Assembly: GCF_014199265.1 (NCBI RefSeq)
Contig: NZ_JACIJG010000005.1
Location: 248,001 to 312,000 of the forward strand
Length of the DNA stretch: 64,000 bases
DNA from: Brucella daejeonensis
GTDB taxonomy: Bacteria > Pseudomonadota > Alphaproteobacteria > Rhizobiales > Rhizobiaceae
Direction: 5' to 3'
Below the pieces are notes generated by a model. That model was not told the DNA's origin and did no database searches. It saw only the letters and a list, made by a program, of their open reading frames with translations. Position numbers and translations under genes: made by a program. This document shows positions 1 through 8,827 of this stretch, piece after piece. Each line of letters starts with the position of its first letter. The stretch's first letter is position 1.

Positions 1-75
1 TTCCATGGGGGCGGAATGGGCGGATGGTTCGCTTACCGTGAACGCAGCGGGTTTGCGTGGCGTCTTTTCTGTCAT
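1..75 (-). CDS. YcjF/TIGR01620-like membrane protein, N-terminal fragment (cut by window edge)
   Basis: Only the first 25 codons are in the window (MTEKTPRKPAAF...). The start ATG overlaps the stop codon of the YcjX gene as ATGA, so the two are translationally coupled. The fragment has no diagnostic motif. The call rests on the common order in Hyphomicrobiales, where a DUF697/YcjF-type membrane protein directly follows YcjX. It was not seen as an ORF on its own because it is truncated. Confidence 0.55.
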   Translation of the reverse strand, partial: MTEKTPRKPAAFTVSEPSAHSAPME

Positions 76-1532
76 GCGAGACGGTCCCCGATCAGAAACT
101 GCAAAGCGCGATCCAGCCTGATATGCGGCAATGAGAGCGTCAAGCCTTCGGCTGTGCGTTCGAGCCTTGGCGGGCGAAAACGGACAAAGCGGATGGCGGG
201 GTCGTCTTGTGCAAAATTTTCTTCGAAAATAACATTCGGATTCTTCGGCAAGTCACCGGGAAATATGGCTGTTTCGGTTTCACCATCGAATACTTCGCCG
301 TCGATTTTTTCACCTTGAAGCGGTGTGCCGACGATGACGGGAAGCGTTTCCTTGCCTTGCGAGACGGTCGCTTCCCGCGTGGCGCGCACGGCTGCCATGG
401 CGAGAACATCGATGTCGGCGCCGGAAAAATCGGCTCTTTCAATTGCCCGCTCCACCAGACGGCGCACGATTGCCTGCAGGCGGTCGTGGCTTTCGTGGTG
501 CAGATGATCGGCCTTGGTCGCCGCAACGAGAATGCGTCCAATACGGCGTTGTATAAGACCCGTCAGCAGATTGGAGCGTCCGGGTCTGAAGCAGGACAGG
601 ATATCGGTCAGGGCGCGCTCGAGGTCGGCGACCACTGCGCCGCCTGAATTCATTGCTTGCATGGCGTCGATCAGAACGATCTGCCGGTCTAGCCGCGCGA
701 TGTGTTCCCGGAAAAACGGCTTGATGACATGGGTTTTATAGGCCTCATAGCGTCTCTCCATCATCGCACCCAGAGAACCGCTTTTCAGGTCTTCTGGCGT
801 CAGGTTGGGAAGCGGGGCGAATGTCAGTGCCGGAGAACCATCGAGGTCGCCCGGCATCAGGAAACGCCCCGGCGGCAGGGTCGACAATGCGCGTTCGTCG
901 GCCTTGCCTGCGCGGAGATAGGCGGTGAAGCTTCTGGCCAGGCGCTGAGCGGTCAGTTCATCAGCCTTTTCCGATGCATCGACGAGCGAGGCCTCGGTTA
1001 TCCATTCCCGCGCCAGATCCCTGTGGGTCGTTTCGTTTGCAAGCGCGAACGAATCGGCGCTGAATTCGGCGTAGGATTTTCCGAGTAACGGCAGGTCGAG
1101 AAGCCATTCCCCCGGATAGTCGACGATGTCGAGCGAGAGCCTGCCCGGCGATAGCCAGCGTCCCCAGGCGGATGCCGATTCATACTCTATCGTCAGGCGC
1201 AGTTGCGAGATTGCACGGGTCGAGTCCGGCCAGATGCGGTCATCGATCAGCGCCGAGAGGTGTTCTTCGTATTGAAAGCGGGGGACCGCATCGTCCGGCT
1301 GTGGCTCAAGGAGTGTTTTTGAAATGCGTCCCGACTTGTAGGCTTCGAACATCGGAAGCCTGCCGCCATGCAGCATGTTATGGACGAGAGCGGTGATGAA
1401 CACTGTCTTGCCCGCACGCGACAGGCCTGTAACACCCAGCCTGAGCGAGGGGGACAAAAGCCCGGTTGCACGATCCGTCAGCGTATCCAGTGCGATTTTT
1501 GCTTCGTCGCCGATACTCGTCAGCTTGGCCAA
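72..1532 (-). CDS. YcjX family (DUF463) P-loop ATPase
   Basis: This 486-residue protein matches the YcjX family of stress-associated nucleotide-binding proteins. The Walker A motif GLSRAGKT lies at residues 36-43, in the family-typical context 'RLGVTGLSRAGKTVF'. The segment 'DIVDYPGEWLLDLPLL' is a Walker-B-like family block. Length is normal for the family. Its stop overlaps the start of a downstream gene (ATGA), which supports a two-gene operon with a YcjF-like membrane partner. In gammaproteobacteria ycjX-ycjF belong to the phage-shock regulon; the exact biochemical role is unknown. The call is firm at family level. Confidence 0.92.
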   Translation of the reverse strand: MAKLTSIGDEAKIALDTLTDRATGLLSPSLRLGVTGLSRAGKTVFITALVHNMLHGGRLPMFEAYKSGRISKTLLEPQPDDAVPRFQYEEHLSALIDDRIWPDSTRAISQLRLTIEYESASAWGRWLSPGRLSLDIVDYPGEWLLDLPLLGKSYAEFSADSFALANETTHRDLAREWITEASLVDASEKADELTAQRLARSFTAYLRAGKADERALSTLPPGRFLMPGDLDGSPALTFAPLPNLTPEDLKSGSLGAMMERRYEAYKTHVIKPFFREHIARLDRQIVLIDAMQAMNSGGAVVADLERALTDILSCFRPGRSNLLTGLIQRRIGRILVAATKADHLHHESHDRLQAIVRRLVERAIERADFSGADIDVLAMAAVRATREATVSQGKETLPVIVGTPLQGEKIDGEVFDGETETAIFPGDLPKNPNVIFEENFAQDDPAIRFVRFRPPRLERTAEGLTLSLPHIRLDRALQFLIGDRLA

Positions 1533-1615
1533 TTATCCCTCACCGGCTTCATTGATCTGTCAGCGGTATAGATAGGGTGGTGTCCATGGGCTTGGCAAGG
1601 AAGCTTGCCAAAGCG

Positions 1616-2125
1616 TCATGAATTCTTCCGGGACAGGGGAAAGCTTTCGAGATAGCCGCTCCCGTGCTCGAGTTCACTAAGTGGACCTTCGAATACTATT
1701 GTCGCGAGAGCGGCGGTTGGAAACCCTGCACGAAGCTTGAGCAGTCCGTCCTTCATGCCATTTCCACAGAGAGCCAACGCCAGATCCTCCATGCTTGGAT
1801 TATGGCCGACCAGCATCAGTCTTTGCGCATCGCGATGTTTTGTTACGGCTTTCATATAGTCTGCCGCGCTACCGCTATATATCGTGTCGTCGATGACTGT
1901 CGGGACTTCTATTTCCAGCCGCTCAATAAGTCCGAATGCCGTCTCTCTGGTTCGGCACGAGCCGGAAAGAACGACGAGATCGGGATAGAGAGACGACGCT
2001 TTCATGGCCTGGGCAAGGCGATCGAGCGAGGATTGTCCTTCCCGATCCAAAGGGCGATCGAAGTCCTTCATGCCGGGTTTGGGCCATATGGCTTTGGCAT
2101 GTCTGAGAAGAAGCAAACGACTCAT
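1616..2125 (-). CDS. sixA: SixA-type phosphohistidine phosphatase (histidine phosphatase superfamily)
   Basis: A protein of 169 residues starting MSRLLLLRHAK. The RHG-type motif 'LLRHAK' gives the catalytic His9, and 'LMLVGHNPSMEDL' supplies the second conserved histidine. These are the hallmarks of small SixA phosphatases, which dephosphorylate phosphohistidine on Hpt domains or PTS proteins. A longer frame opens at a TTG at 2218, but the extra 31 residues look non-family and this ATG sits exactly at the usual SixA N-terminus. It lies downstream of the dksA promoter region, on the opposite strand, and is probably monocistronic. Confidence 0.85.
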   Translation of the reverse strand: MSRLLLLRHAKAIWPKPGMKDFDRPLDREGQSSLDRLAQAMKASSLYPDLVVLSGSCRTRETAFGLIERLEIEVPTVIDDTIYSGSAADYMKAVTKHRDAQRLMLVGHNPSMEDLALALCGNGMKDGLLKLRAGFPTAALATIVFEGPLSELEHGSGYLESFPLSRKNS

Positions 2126-2523
2126 TGGCAAGGTTCCAGGCTGTTTCTTACGGCAGTTCACGGGTTTTTCTGCCAAAATTCCAGCATAAATGTACGCTGC
2201 AATCGGTTGTTCTCCCAATTTTTTGATGCTTTACGTCAATATTCACAGCTGTATTGTGCTGAATTTATGGGCAGTTTTGAGAGCGGAGGAAAACTGTTGC
2301 CAGCGGTAGAAATTCCAGTGCCGATTATTCTCAATTGATTGAAGTCATTTCGGAAGTCTACAAAGCGACATTTCAAGGATACCTTTAATTTGCCCAAATT
2401 TAATGCAAAATCACACAAAACTGATGCACTAAAAAGTAGTGAGATACGATTGTTTGATGTTGTGTCCTTGTTGCTATGGAACTATATAACCGCTCGCGTC
2501 TCCTAGATGTGGGGTAATTCAGA
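2126..2523. other. AT-rich intergenic region between sixA and dksA
   Basis: About 400 bases between divergent genes with no convincing ORF. It is clearly richer in A and T than its surroundings and should hold the promoters of both genes. I see no clear inverted repeat beyond a short CACTA-AAAAG-TAGTG at about 2427. Confidence 0.6.
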
Positions 2524-2940
2524 ATGAGTGAATTGATCGACCTTGACTATAGGCCCACTGAAGACGAGCCGTTCATGAATGAACGGCAGAAGTCTTATTT
2601 TCGGGCGAAGCTAATCGCCTGGAAGAATGATATTCTGCGAGAAGCGCGTGAAACGCTTGAGGCGCTACAGCAGGAAAATGCGAATCATCCCGACCTGGCG
2701 GACAGGGCTTCCTCCGAAACGGATCGGGCAATCGAGCTACGCGCTCGTGACAGACAGCGTAAACTGATCTCTAAAATCGATGCAGCATTGAGCCGTATCG
2801 ATGAAGGGACATATGGCTTCTGCGAAGAAACGGGGGAACCTATCAGCCTGAAGCGGCTTGATGCGCGTCCGATTGCTACGCTATCCATAGAAGCGCAGGA
2901 ACGTCATGAGCGCCGCGAAAAGGTTTATCGCGACGACTAG
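2524..2940 (+). CDS. dksA: DksA family RNA polymerase-binding transcription factor
   Basis: A 138-residue protein of normal DksA length. It has an N-terminal coiled-coil segment (about residues 20-85) and a C-terminal globular part with the signature 'GTYGFCEETGEPISLKRL' and 'ATLSIEAQERHER'. DksA binds the RNA polymerase secondary channel and works with ppGpp in the stringent response. Of the four zinc-binding cysteines of the E. coli protein only one (in 'GFCEET') remains, so a classical C4 zinc site cannot form; reduced-cysteine DksA is known in alphaproteobacteria. A GGGG ribosome-binding site precedes the ATG, and a strong terminator follows. Confidence 0.95.
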   Translation: MSELIDLDYRPTEDEPFMNERQKSYFRAKLIAWKNDILREARETLEALQQENANHPDLADRASSETDRAIELRARDRQRKLISKIDAALSRIDEGTYGFCEETGEPISLKRLDARPIATLSIEAQERHERREKVYRDD

Positions 2941-2987
2941 TGTCCTGAAGGGCGCACGAGGGGTTATCCCGAGCGATAGAAAATTTA

Positions 2988-3019
2988 TAGGCTGCGGAAA
3001 TCGCAGCCTATTTTGTTTT
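2988..3019 (+). terminator. Rho-independent terminator of dksA
   Basis: Perfect 9-bp stem TAGGCTGCG / CGCAGCCTA with a 5-base loop, followed by TTTTGTTTT. It lies 47 bases after the dksA stop and faces the end of the converging FliO-like gene. Confidence 0.9.
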
Positions 3020-3058
3020 GGGATGAAATAGACCGGCTGTCCGGTCGTCGCAGCCTTC

Positions 3059-4291
3059 TCAATTGTGGCGGATTTCGTCCTTGGTCAGCTCCCCAAGGAG
3101 CTTTTCCATTTCGCCCTCGATATCGTCTTTCGACTTGTCATCGACGGCGTCATCGGCTGCGGAAATATCAAGAGAACTCAGAAGTTCGCTTTCGAAGAAC
3201 TCGGTATCGAAAGCCGTTGTCTCAGCGTTTTCGCTGTCGTTAATTTCGACGTTGAGATCGCTGTCCAGATCGGCGGCGATGGCGTCATGCAGAGCACTGC
3301 CGAGGTCTTCGAGATCACCGAGCGCCGTTTCTGTCGTGGGTTCGGTCGCTTTCGCTTCCGCAGCGGTATTGAATGCCGGCGCCTCGGTCGATGAAACGGT
3401 GGGGCCGGTCACATCCGCCGCAACGAGTTTCTCGACATTTGTCGTTTCGCGCTCGGGTACGATACTGCCGAGGTTCGCGGAAGTCACGGCGGCTGCGGCC
3501 ACACCGGTGGTGTTTGCAGTGTTCGACGTGGAACTCAGAACGCCGCGTGAAACCTGGCTCAGCGGATAGGCTGGATGCGCGCGCACCGATTGCGTTTGCG
3601 CCGGGCGCGGCGGCACTACAGTGCGCGGCTGTGGTGGGTAGTTCGGGGCAGGGCGCGGTTGCGGGTGAGGCTGAACCGGCTTGCTTGCCGTCGGCTCCTG
3701 TCGCGGCGCCGGGCGCGGAGGAACCGGGGGGACGGGAGCCTGCGTCTGGATATGAACGGTTGGAGCGGCTTGTTTGACCGCCTCGGGGTTTGCTGGTTCG
3801 GGCTTGCGATAAGCGGGCGTTTCTATAGCGGAAGTAAGCTGTATCGCAGCATCCCTCTCTTCAGACGATTGCGTCTGTGGGGGAAGGGCGGGGCGCTCCG
3901 TCTTTTCCGCGGCCAGAGTCGCTTCATGTTGCCTGAAGCGCTCTATATGCTCCGGCTCGATACGCGAGGCCTGCATACGCGCATTGGCGCGCGCCTCCAT
4001 GACGATATTCTGTTCCACGACCACGTCGGTCGGGCCACCGATAAGCAACAGATGTTCAACATCGTCGCGGCGGATGAGTACGAGCTTGCGTCGGCCGTCG
4101 ACCGCCGCTGCGTCCATCACCGAAAGGCGGGGTTGCCGGGTGCGCCCATTGGCGACGAAAGTACCGCCACTGAAACGGCGAATGATGCTGAGCACAACGA
4201 AAATTCCGCCAAGAATGATCGCAAATATTAGAACGAAACCGACAATATTAGCCGCGCTTTCGCCAACGATGCCGCTGAGCCATTCCTTCAT
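3059..4291 (-). CDS. FliO-like single-pass membrane protein with long Pro-rich tail
   Basis: A 410-residue protein. A hydrophobic segment at about residues 14-38 is followed by a FliO-like domain (about 48-95) with 'RLSVMDAAAVDGRRKLVLIRRDDVEHLLLIGGP'-type spacing. The remaining 300 residues are low-complexity, rich in Pro, Gln, Ala and then acidic residues. The FliO family helps insert FliP into the flagellar export gate, but no flagellar gene is near and the tail is far longer than in classical FliO. In Hyphomicrobiales such proteins stand alone; a flagellar role is unproven here. The call is good at domain level and open on function. Confidence 0.7.
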   Translation of the reverse strand: MKEWLSGIVGESAANIVGFVLIFAIILGGIFVVLSIIRRFSGGTFVANGRTRQPRLSVMDAAAVDGRRKLVLIRRDDVEHLLLIGGPTDVVVEQNIVMEARANARMQASRIEPEHIERFRQHEATLAAEKTERPALPPQTQSSEERDAAIQLTSAIETPAYRKPEPANPEAVKQAAPTVHIQTQAPVPPVPPRPAPRQEPTASKPVQPHPQPRPAPNYPPQPRTVVPPRPAQTQSVRAHPAYPLSQVSRGVLSSTSNTANTTGVAAAAVTSANLGSIVPERETTNVEKLVAADVTGPTVSSTEAPAFNTAAEAKATEPTTETALGDLEDLGSALHDAIAADLDSDLNVEINDSENAETTAFDTEFFESELLSSLDISAADDAVDDKSKDDIEGEMEKLLGELTKDEIRHN

Positions 4292-4708
4292 GCGGATACC
4301 CTCTTATACAATAAACGAAACACCGGCGATGATCGGAAACTGCGCTTCCCCTGACACTCCGCATCATCGCGCCGGTTGCACAGTAGTTCAATTTGCAGGC
4401 CTTGGGAATATTTCATCGAAATGGGGGAAATATATGATCCCCAGGCAAAACGGTGCAAAAATGGCCCTTTTGCACGGTTTCCGCGCAGCGATGCTTGTGC
4501 TGCGCGCCGATTAACGCATTCTGCGAATCGGGTATACCCTGACATATCGGTTGCGCTGCCAACAGCCGTGGCTGAAACGCCCGAAAGTGCGCACGACAAA
4601 TTCGGATATGCTGATGATTGAAATGACGTCCTGGCTGACCAAAAGAATAAGCAGCTCCGCGCAGCCTTTGAACCCACGGCTGCGCAACATGAAAGGGCAA
4701 CTGGCTTG
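4292..4708. other. Divergent intergenic region between the FliO-like gene and cckA
   Basis: About 417 bases with only short overlapping frames on both strands, none with a credible ribosome-binding site. It must carry the divergent promoters. I could not pick out a CtrA-type full site by eye. Confidence 0.5.
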
Positions 4709-7282
4709 ATGTCGCGACAGACGGATAACGCTTACCCGAAACCTCTCGTTATGCCCAGACGCAACCGCAGCGGCGCCCTGCGCCTGCTGGTGGTTGGCAT
4801 TCTGCTTACCGTTGCGGCTGTTGCCTATTTTGTCTTTCACGATCGGCTTGGTGACGGATTCGCCCTTGTACTCATGGGCATTCTGTCGATGGTCGGCGTG
4901 TTTTACCTTTTTGGAGCCGCGACCGGGCTTATCCAGTTCAGCCAGAAGAACGGCGATCAGGACCTCGCTCATTCGTTCATGGATTCGCAGCCCGAAGGCA
5001 CGGTCATTTCCGATGTCCGTGGCCAGATCGTCTATGCCAATCAGGCCTATGCGAGGATGACCGGTGTCGCAAACGCCGATGGCGTCCGCTCTCTCGATAG
5101 TGTCCTGACGGCAGAACCGGCGGCGTCCGATGCCATCTATCGGCTAACTAACGCGGTGCGCGACGGACTGTCGGCACAGGAGGAAGTGCGGATTTCGGGC
5201 GGCATTTCCCGAGAGGGCCATGGATCGCTGGCGCCGGTCTGGTACCGCATCAAGGCCCGTCCTATCGAGGCAGGACAGGATTTCAACGGCCCGCTCGTTG
5301 CCTGGCAGATAGCGGATATTTCGGACGAGCGTGCCGAGCAGGAACGCTTTTTTCAGGAATTGCAGGAAGCCATCAATCATCTCGATCATGCGCCTGCCGG
5401 GTTCTTTTCGGCCGACCCTGCTGGGCGCATCATTTATTTGAACGCCACGCTTGCCGAATGGCTGGGCGTCGATCTCACCCAGTTCACGCCGGGATCGCTG
5501 ACCCTCAACGATATCGTGGCGGGTAGCGGCATGGCTCTCATCAAGGCCGTGAAAGCCGAACCCGGCACCAGTCGGAACACCGTGATCGATCTCGACCTCA
5601 TCAAGCGGAACGGGCAGAGCCTTGCCGTGCGCTTCTATCATCGGGTTCAGGCGGCACGCGACGGAACGCGTGGCACGAGCCGCACCATCGTGCTGGACCG
5701 TGCCGAGGGTGACGATTCATCCGTTGCGCAGCGTTCGGCCGAAGTGCGGTTCACGCGCTTCTTCAATTCGGCGCCGATGGCTATTGCCGCGGTCGATGCC
5801 GGGGGACATATGCTGCGCACCAATGCGCGCTTCCTCGATATTTTTTCACCTGTTGTCGATCGCGATGCAATTGACGGCAATGCGAAGCTTGAAATCGTGG
5901 TGCATGAGCGTGATCGCGAAACGTTCAACCGGACGCTTGCCGCTGCCTTTGCCGGGCAGGCGAGCATTTCTCCCGTCGATACCGTGTTGCCAGGTAATGA
6001 AGAGCGGCATATCCGTTTCTATATGAGTCCCGTTACTGATCTCGGCGGCGAGCGGGCGGAAGAGGCGGCAATCATTTCCGCCGTCGAAACGACGGAGCAG
6101 AAAGCGCTCGAAAACCAGATGGCTCAAAGCCAGAAAATGCAGGCGGTGGGGCAGCTTGCAGGCGGTATCGCGCACGACTTCAACAATGTCCTGACCGCGA
6201 TCATCATGTCGTCGGACCTGCTCCTGACGAACCATCGCGCATCCGATCCGTCCTTCCCGGACATCATGAATATCAAGCAGAATGCCAACCGAGCCGCGTC
6301 GCTCGTGCGCCAGTTGCTTGCTTTCTCACGTCGTCAGACGCTTCGTCCGGAAGTGCTGGACCTCACCGACGTGCTTGCCGATCTACGTATGTTGCTGGCG
6401 CGTCTCGTGGGCAAGGATATCGAACTCAAGATCGACCACGGTCGCGATCTGTGGCCGGTCAAGGCCGACCTCGGGCAGTTCGAGCAGGTCGCCGTCAATC
6501 TTGCCGTCAATGCGCGCGATGCCATGCCGGAGGGGGGGGAGATCACGCTGCGTACCCGCAATGTGCCGATGCAGGAAGCGACAAAACTGCATTATCGCGA
6601 TCTGCCTGACGCCGACTATGTGGTCTTCGAGGTCGAGGATACGGGAACGGGCATTCCGGCCGATGTCATCGAGAAGATTTTCGAACCGTTCTTTACCACG
6701 AAGGAAGTGGGCAAGGGTACTGGCCTCGGCCTTTCGATGGTCTATGGCATCATCAAGCAGACCGGCGGTTTCATCTATTGCGATTCCGAAGTCGGCAAGG
6801 GGACAACCTTCAGGATATTCCTGCCACGCCATATCGAGGAAAAGCGGGCCGACGATGCACCGGTAACGGTGAAGGAAAAGAAGGTCGAGAAGGCAACCGA
6901 TCTTTCCGGTTCGGCGACGGTTCTGCTGGTCGAAGACGAAGATGCTGTCCGTATGGGCGGAGTGCGAGCACTCCAGTCGCGCGGTTACACGGTTCATGAA
7001 GCGGCATCAGGTGTTGAAGCTCTGGAGATCATGGAAGAACTCGGCGGCGAGGTGGATATCGTCGTGTCGGATGTGGTCATGCCTGAGATGGACGGGCCAA
7101 CATTGTTGCGTGAGCTGCGCAAAACTCATCCCGACATCAAGTTCATCTTCGTATCCGGCTATGCGGAGGATGCGTTTGCGCGTAATCTTCCGGCCGATGC
7201 CAAGTTCGGATTCCTTCCAAAGCCGTTTTCACTCAAACAGTTGGCAACCACGGTTAAGGAGATGCTGGAGAAACAGGACTGA
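4709..7282 (+). CDS. cckA: CckA, hybrid sensor histidine kinase of the CtrA cell-cycle phosphorelay
   Basis: A protein of about 857 residues. Two transmembrane helices (about 27-45 and 52-72) are followed by three PAS-like regions (about 85-190, 225-320, 350-460). A HisKA domain has the H-box '[14 protein letters not shown]' (His near residue 490), and an HATPase domain has N-box '[14 protein letters not shown]' and G-box 'DTGTGIP ... [11 protein letters not shown]'. A C-terminal receiver domain starts '[10 protein letters not shown]', with the phospho-acceptor in '[13 protein letters not shown]' (near residue 788). Architecture and the '[11 protein letters not shown]' motif are typical of CckA, which feeds phosphate through ChpT to CtrA and CpdR. 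The ATG at 4709 is preferred over the adjacent TTG. Confidence 0.95.
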   Translation: MSRQTDNAYPKPLVMPRRNRSGALRLLVVGILLTVAAVAYFVFHDRLGDGFALVLMGILSMVGVFYLFGAATGLIQFSQKNGDQDLAHSFMDSQPEGTVISDVRGQIVYANQAYARMTGVANADGVRSLDSVLTAEPAASDAIYRLTNAVRDGLSAQEEVRISGGISREGHGSLAPVWYRIKARPIEAGQDFNGPLVAWQIADISDERAEQERFFQELQEAINHLDHAPAGFFSADPAGRIIYLNATLAEWLGVDLTQFTPGSLTLNDIVAGSGMALIKAVKAEPGTSRNTVIDLDLIKRNGQSLAVRFYHRVQAARDGTRGTSRTIVLDRAEGDDSSVAQRSAEVRFTRFFNSAPMAIAAVDAGGHMLRTNARFLDIFSPVVDRDAIDGNAKLEIVVHERDRETFNRTLAAAFAGQASISPVDTVLPGNEERHIRFYMSPVTDLGGERAEEAAIISAVETTEQKALENQMAQSQKMQAVGQLAGGIAHDFNNVLTAIIMSSDLLLTNHRASDPSFPDIMNIKQNANRAASLVRQLLAFSRRQTLRPEVLDLTDVLADLRMLLARLVGKDIELKIDHGRDLWPVKADLGQFEQVAVNLAVNARDAMPEGGEITLRTRNVPMQEATKLHYRDLPDADYVVFEVEDTGTGIPADVIEKIFEPFFTTKEVGKGTGLGLSMVYGIIKQTGGFIYCDSEVGKGTTFRIFLPRHIEEKRADDAPVTVKEKKVEKATDLSGSATVLLVEDEDAVRMGGVRALQSRGYTVHEAASGVEALEIMEELGGEVDIVVSDVVMPEMDGPTLLRELRKTHPDIKFIFVSGYAEDAFARNLPADAKFGFLPKPFSLKQLATTVKEMLEKQD

Positions 7283-7306
7283 TGCTGCGGTGGAGCCTCG
7301 ATTGCG

Positions 7307-8527
7307 ATGTCTGACGGGAATGTCGCCATTCTCGGAGGTGGCCCGAGCGGGCTGATGGCTGCGGAAAGACTGTCGGCGCGGGGCTACCGTGTGACGGTTT
7401 ACGAGCAGATGCCGACGGTTGGCCGCAAATTCCTGCTTGCCGGAAAATCGGGTCTGAACATCACGCATTCGGAAGATTTCTCCATTCTTGCAAACCGTTT
7501 CGGTGCCAGTAGCGAACGGCTGTTGCCTGCCTTGAAAGTCTTCGGGCCGCAGACGTTGCGTGACTGGGCCGACGAACTGGGCGCTGAGACATTTGTCGGG
7601 TCTTCGGGCCGCGTTTTTCCGAAGGCCATGAAAGCCTCGCCGCTTCTGCGCGCATGGGGAAGGCGGTTGGAAAAGCAGGGTGTCCGCATTCTCACGCGTC
7701 ATCGCTGGGTCGGGTTTGAAGGCAACGATCTTCGGATCGAAAGCCTGGATGGCGTTCAAACCGTCGCTTGCGATGCCGCGCTTTTCGCCTTTGGTGGCGG
7801 AAGCTGGCCGAAGCTCGGTTCGAATGGCGTCTGGATCGACGAGTTTTGGCGCAAATCGATCGACACGGCGCCGTTCCGTCCCGCCAATTGCGGTTTCGAT
7901 GTTGCCTGGAGCGATTTCTTTGTCGAGCGCTTCGCCGGAGAGCCGGTGAAGTCAGTCATTGCCAGCTCGGACGCGGGTGCGATACAGGGCGAATTCGTAA
8001 TCTCTCGAAACGGGATCGAAGGCAGTCTCGTTTATGCCCATTCAGCAGCCTTGCGTGACGCTCTGGAGAAAAAGGGTAATGCGAGGCTGATGCTTGATCT
8101 CGCGCCGGGGAGAACACTCGAGCGGCTTGAAGCGGATTTTGCCCGGCAGGGCGCCAAGCTGAGTTTTGGCAACCTGTTGCGCAAAGGGGCTGGCTTGACC
8201 GGCGTAAAAGCTGCACTGGTGATGGAGTTCATCCACGACAGAAATGCGAAAAAACTTGCCGCCGGCATCAAGTCTCTTCCTGTTCCGGTCGTTCGTCCGC
8301 GACCGCTTGAAGAAGCAATTTCGTCCGCGGGCGGTATTCGCTGGCACGAGGTCGACGGCGGCTACATGCTGTCGAAACTTCCGGGTGCCTTCGTTGCCGG
8401 TGAGATGATCGACTGGGAAGCGCCGACCGGGGGATATCTTCTGACCGCTTGTTTCGCGATGGGGCAGGCGGCAGCCGAGGGTATTCATGCATGGATCGAA
8501 GCGGGCAACACGTTTTCCGGGCGGTGA
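7307..8527 (+). CDS. BaiN/HI0933-type NAD(P)/FAD-dependent oxidoreductase
   Basis: A 406-residue flavoprotein starting with a Rossmann motif 'AILGGGPSGLMAAERL' (GxGxxG near residues 9-14). The family block 'GRKFLLAGKSGLNITHSE' is characteristic of the HI0933/TIGR03862 group. The C-terminal 'GEMIDWEAPTGGYLLTACFAMG' closes the FAD site. The ATG lies only 24 bases after cckA and in the same direction, so the two may share a transcript. Members are thought to be flavin-dependent reductases; the physiological substrate is not known. A set of palindromic repeats begins 12 bases after its stop. Confidence 0.88.
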   Translation: MSDGNVAILGGGPSGLMAAERLSARGYRVTVYEQMPTVGRKFLLAGKSGLNITHSEDFSILANRFGASSERLLPALKVFGPQTLRDWADELGAETFVGSSGRVFPKAMKASPLLRAWGRRLEKQGVRILTRHRWVGFEGNDLRIESLDGVQTVACDAALFAFGGGSWPKLGSNGVWIDEFWRKSIDTAPFRPANCGFDVAWSDFFVERFAGEPVKSVIASSDAGAIQGEFVISRNGIEGSLVYAHSAALRDALEKKGNARLMLDLAPGRTLERLEADFARQGAKLSFGNLLRKGAGLTGVKAALVMEFIHDRNAKKLAAGIKSLPVPVVRPRPLEEAISSAGGIRWHEVDGGYMLSKLPGAFVAGEMIDWEAPTGGYLLTACFAMGQAAAEGIHAWIEAGNTFSGR

Positions 8528-8539
8528 CGGGCTGCTGTC

Positions 8540-8582
8540 CTAGTGTGGTGGCTTTGAATCCGAAATTCGTTCGCCACACTAG
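8540..8582. repeat. CTAG-ended palindromic repeat, copy 1
   Basis: An imperfect palindrome with ends CTAGTGTGG and CCACACTAG around a poorly paired centre. It abuts copy 2, sharing the CTAG. It resembles in style the Bru-RS palindromic repeats of Brucella, but I cannot confirm family membership by eye. Confidence 0.65.
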
Positions 8583-8654
8583 TGGTCTGATTCCGACATT
8601 TGCATCCCTCTGATACAGGCGCCGAGCAAATGTCGGAATCGAAAAGGCTACTAG
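8579..8654. repeat. CTAG-ended palindromic repeat, copy 2
   Basis: A 15-bp perfect inverted repeat, GATTCCGACATTTGC (8589-8603) with its complement at 8626-8640, nested between CTAGT and ACTAG ends. The unpaired centre is about 22 bases. Confidence 0.75.
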
Positions 8655-8667
8655 TAAGTTTATGTAT

Positions 8668-8745
8668 CTAGTGGATTTTTCGAATTTGACGTTTGAAACA
8701 GCATCTCATTCAGTCGGGATTCAAACGTCAAATTCAATCCACTAG
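8668..8745. repeat. CTAG-ended palindromic repeat, copy 3
   Basis: A long inverted repeat: CTAGTGGATT...GAATTTGACGTTTGAA on the left and TTCAAACGTCAAATTC...ATCCACTAG on the right, with about 20 unpaired bases in the centre. An open frame of the following oxidoreductase runs into this repeat, but that extension is not real coding sequence. Confidence 0.8.
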
Positions 8746-8827
8746 GGTCGCGGCTTTCAATGTTAGTTGGCCACGCATATCTAAACCCTGTTCACGCGGG
8801 ACCTGTTTTGAAAGCTTATCGCGCAAC

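Noticed and set aside
8693-8827. N-terminal extension of the FMO-like protein
   Set aside because: The extension translates a palindromic repeat; the family start is at 8,828.
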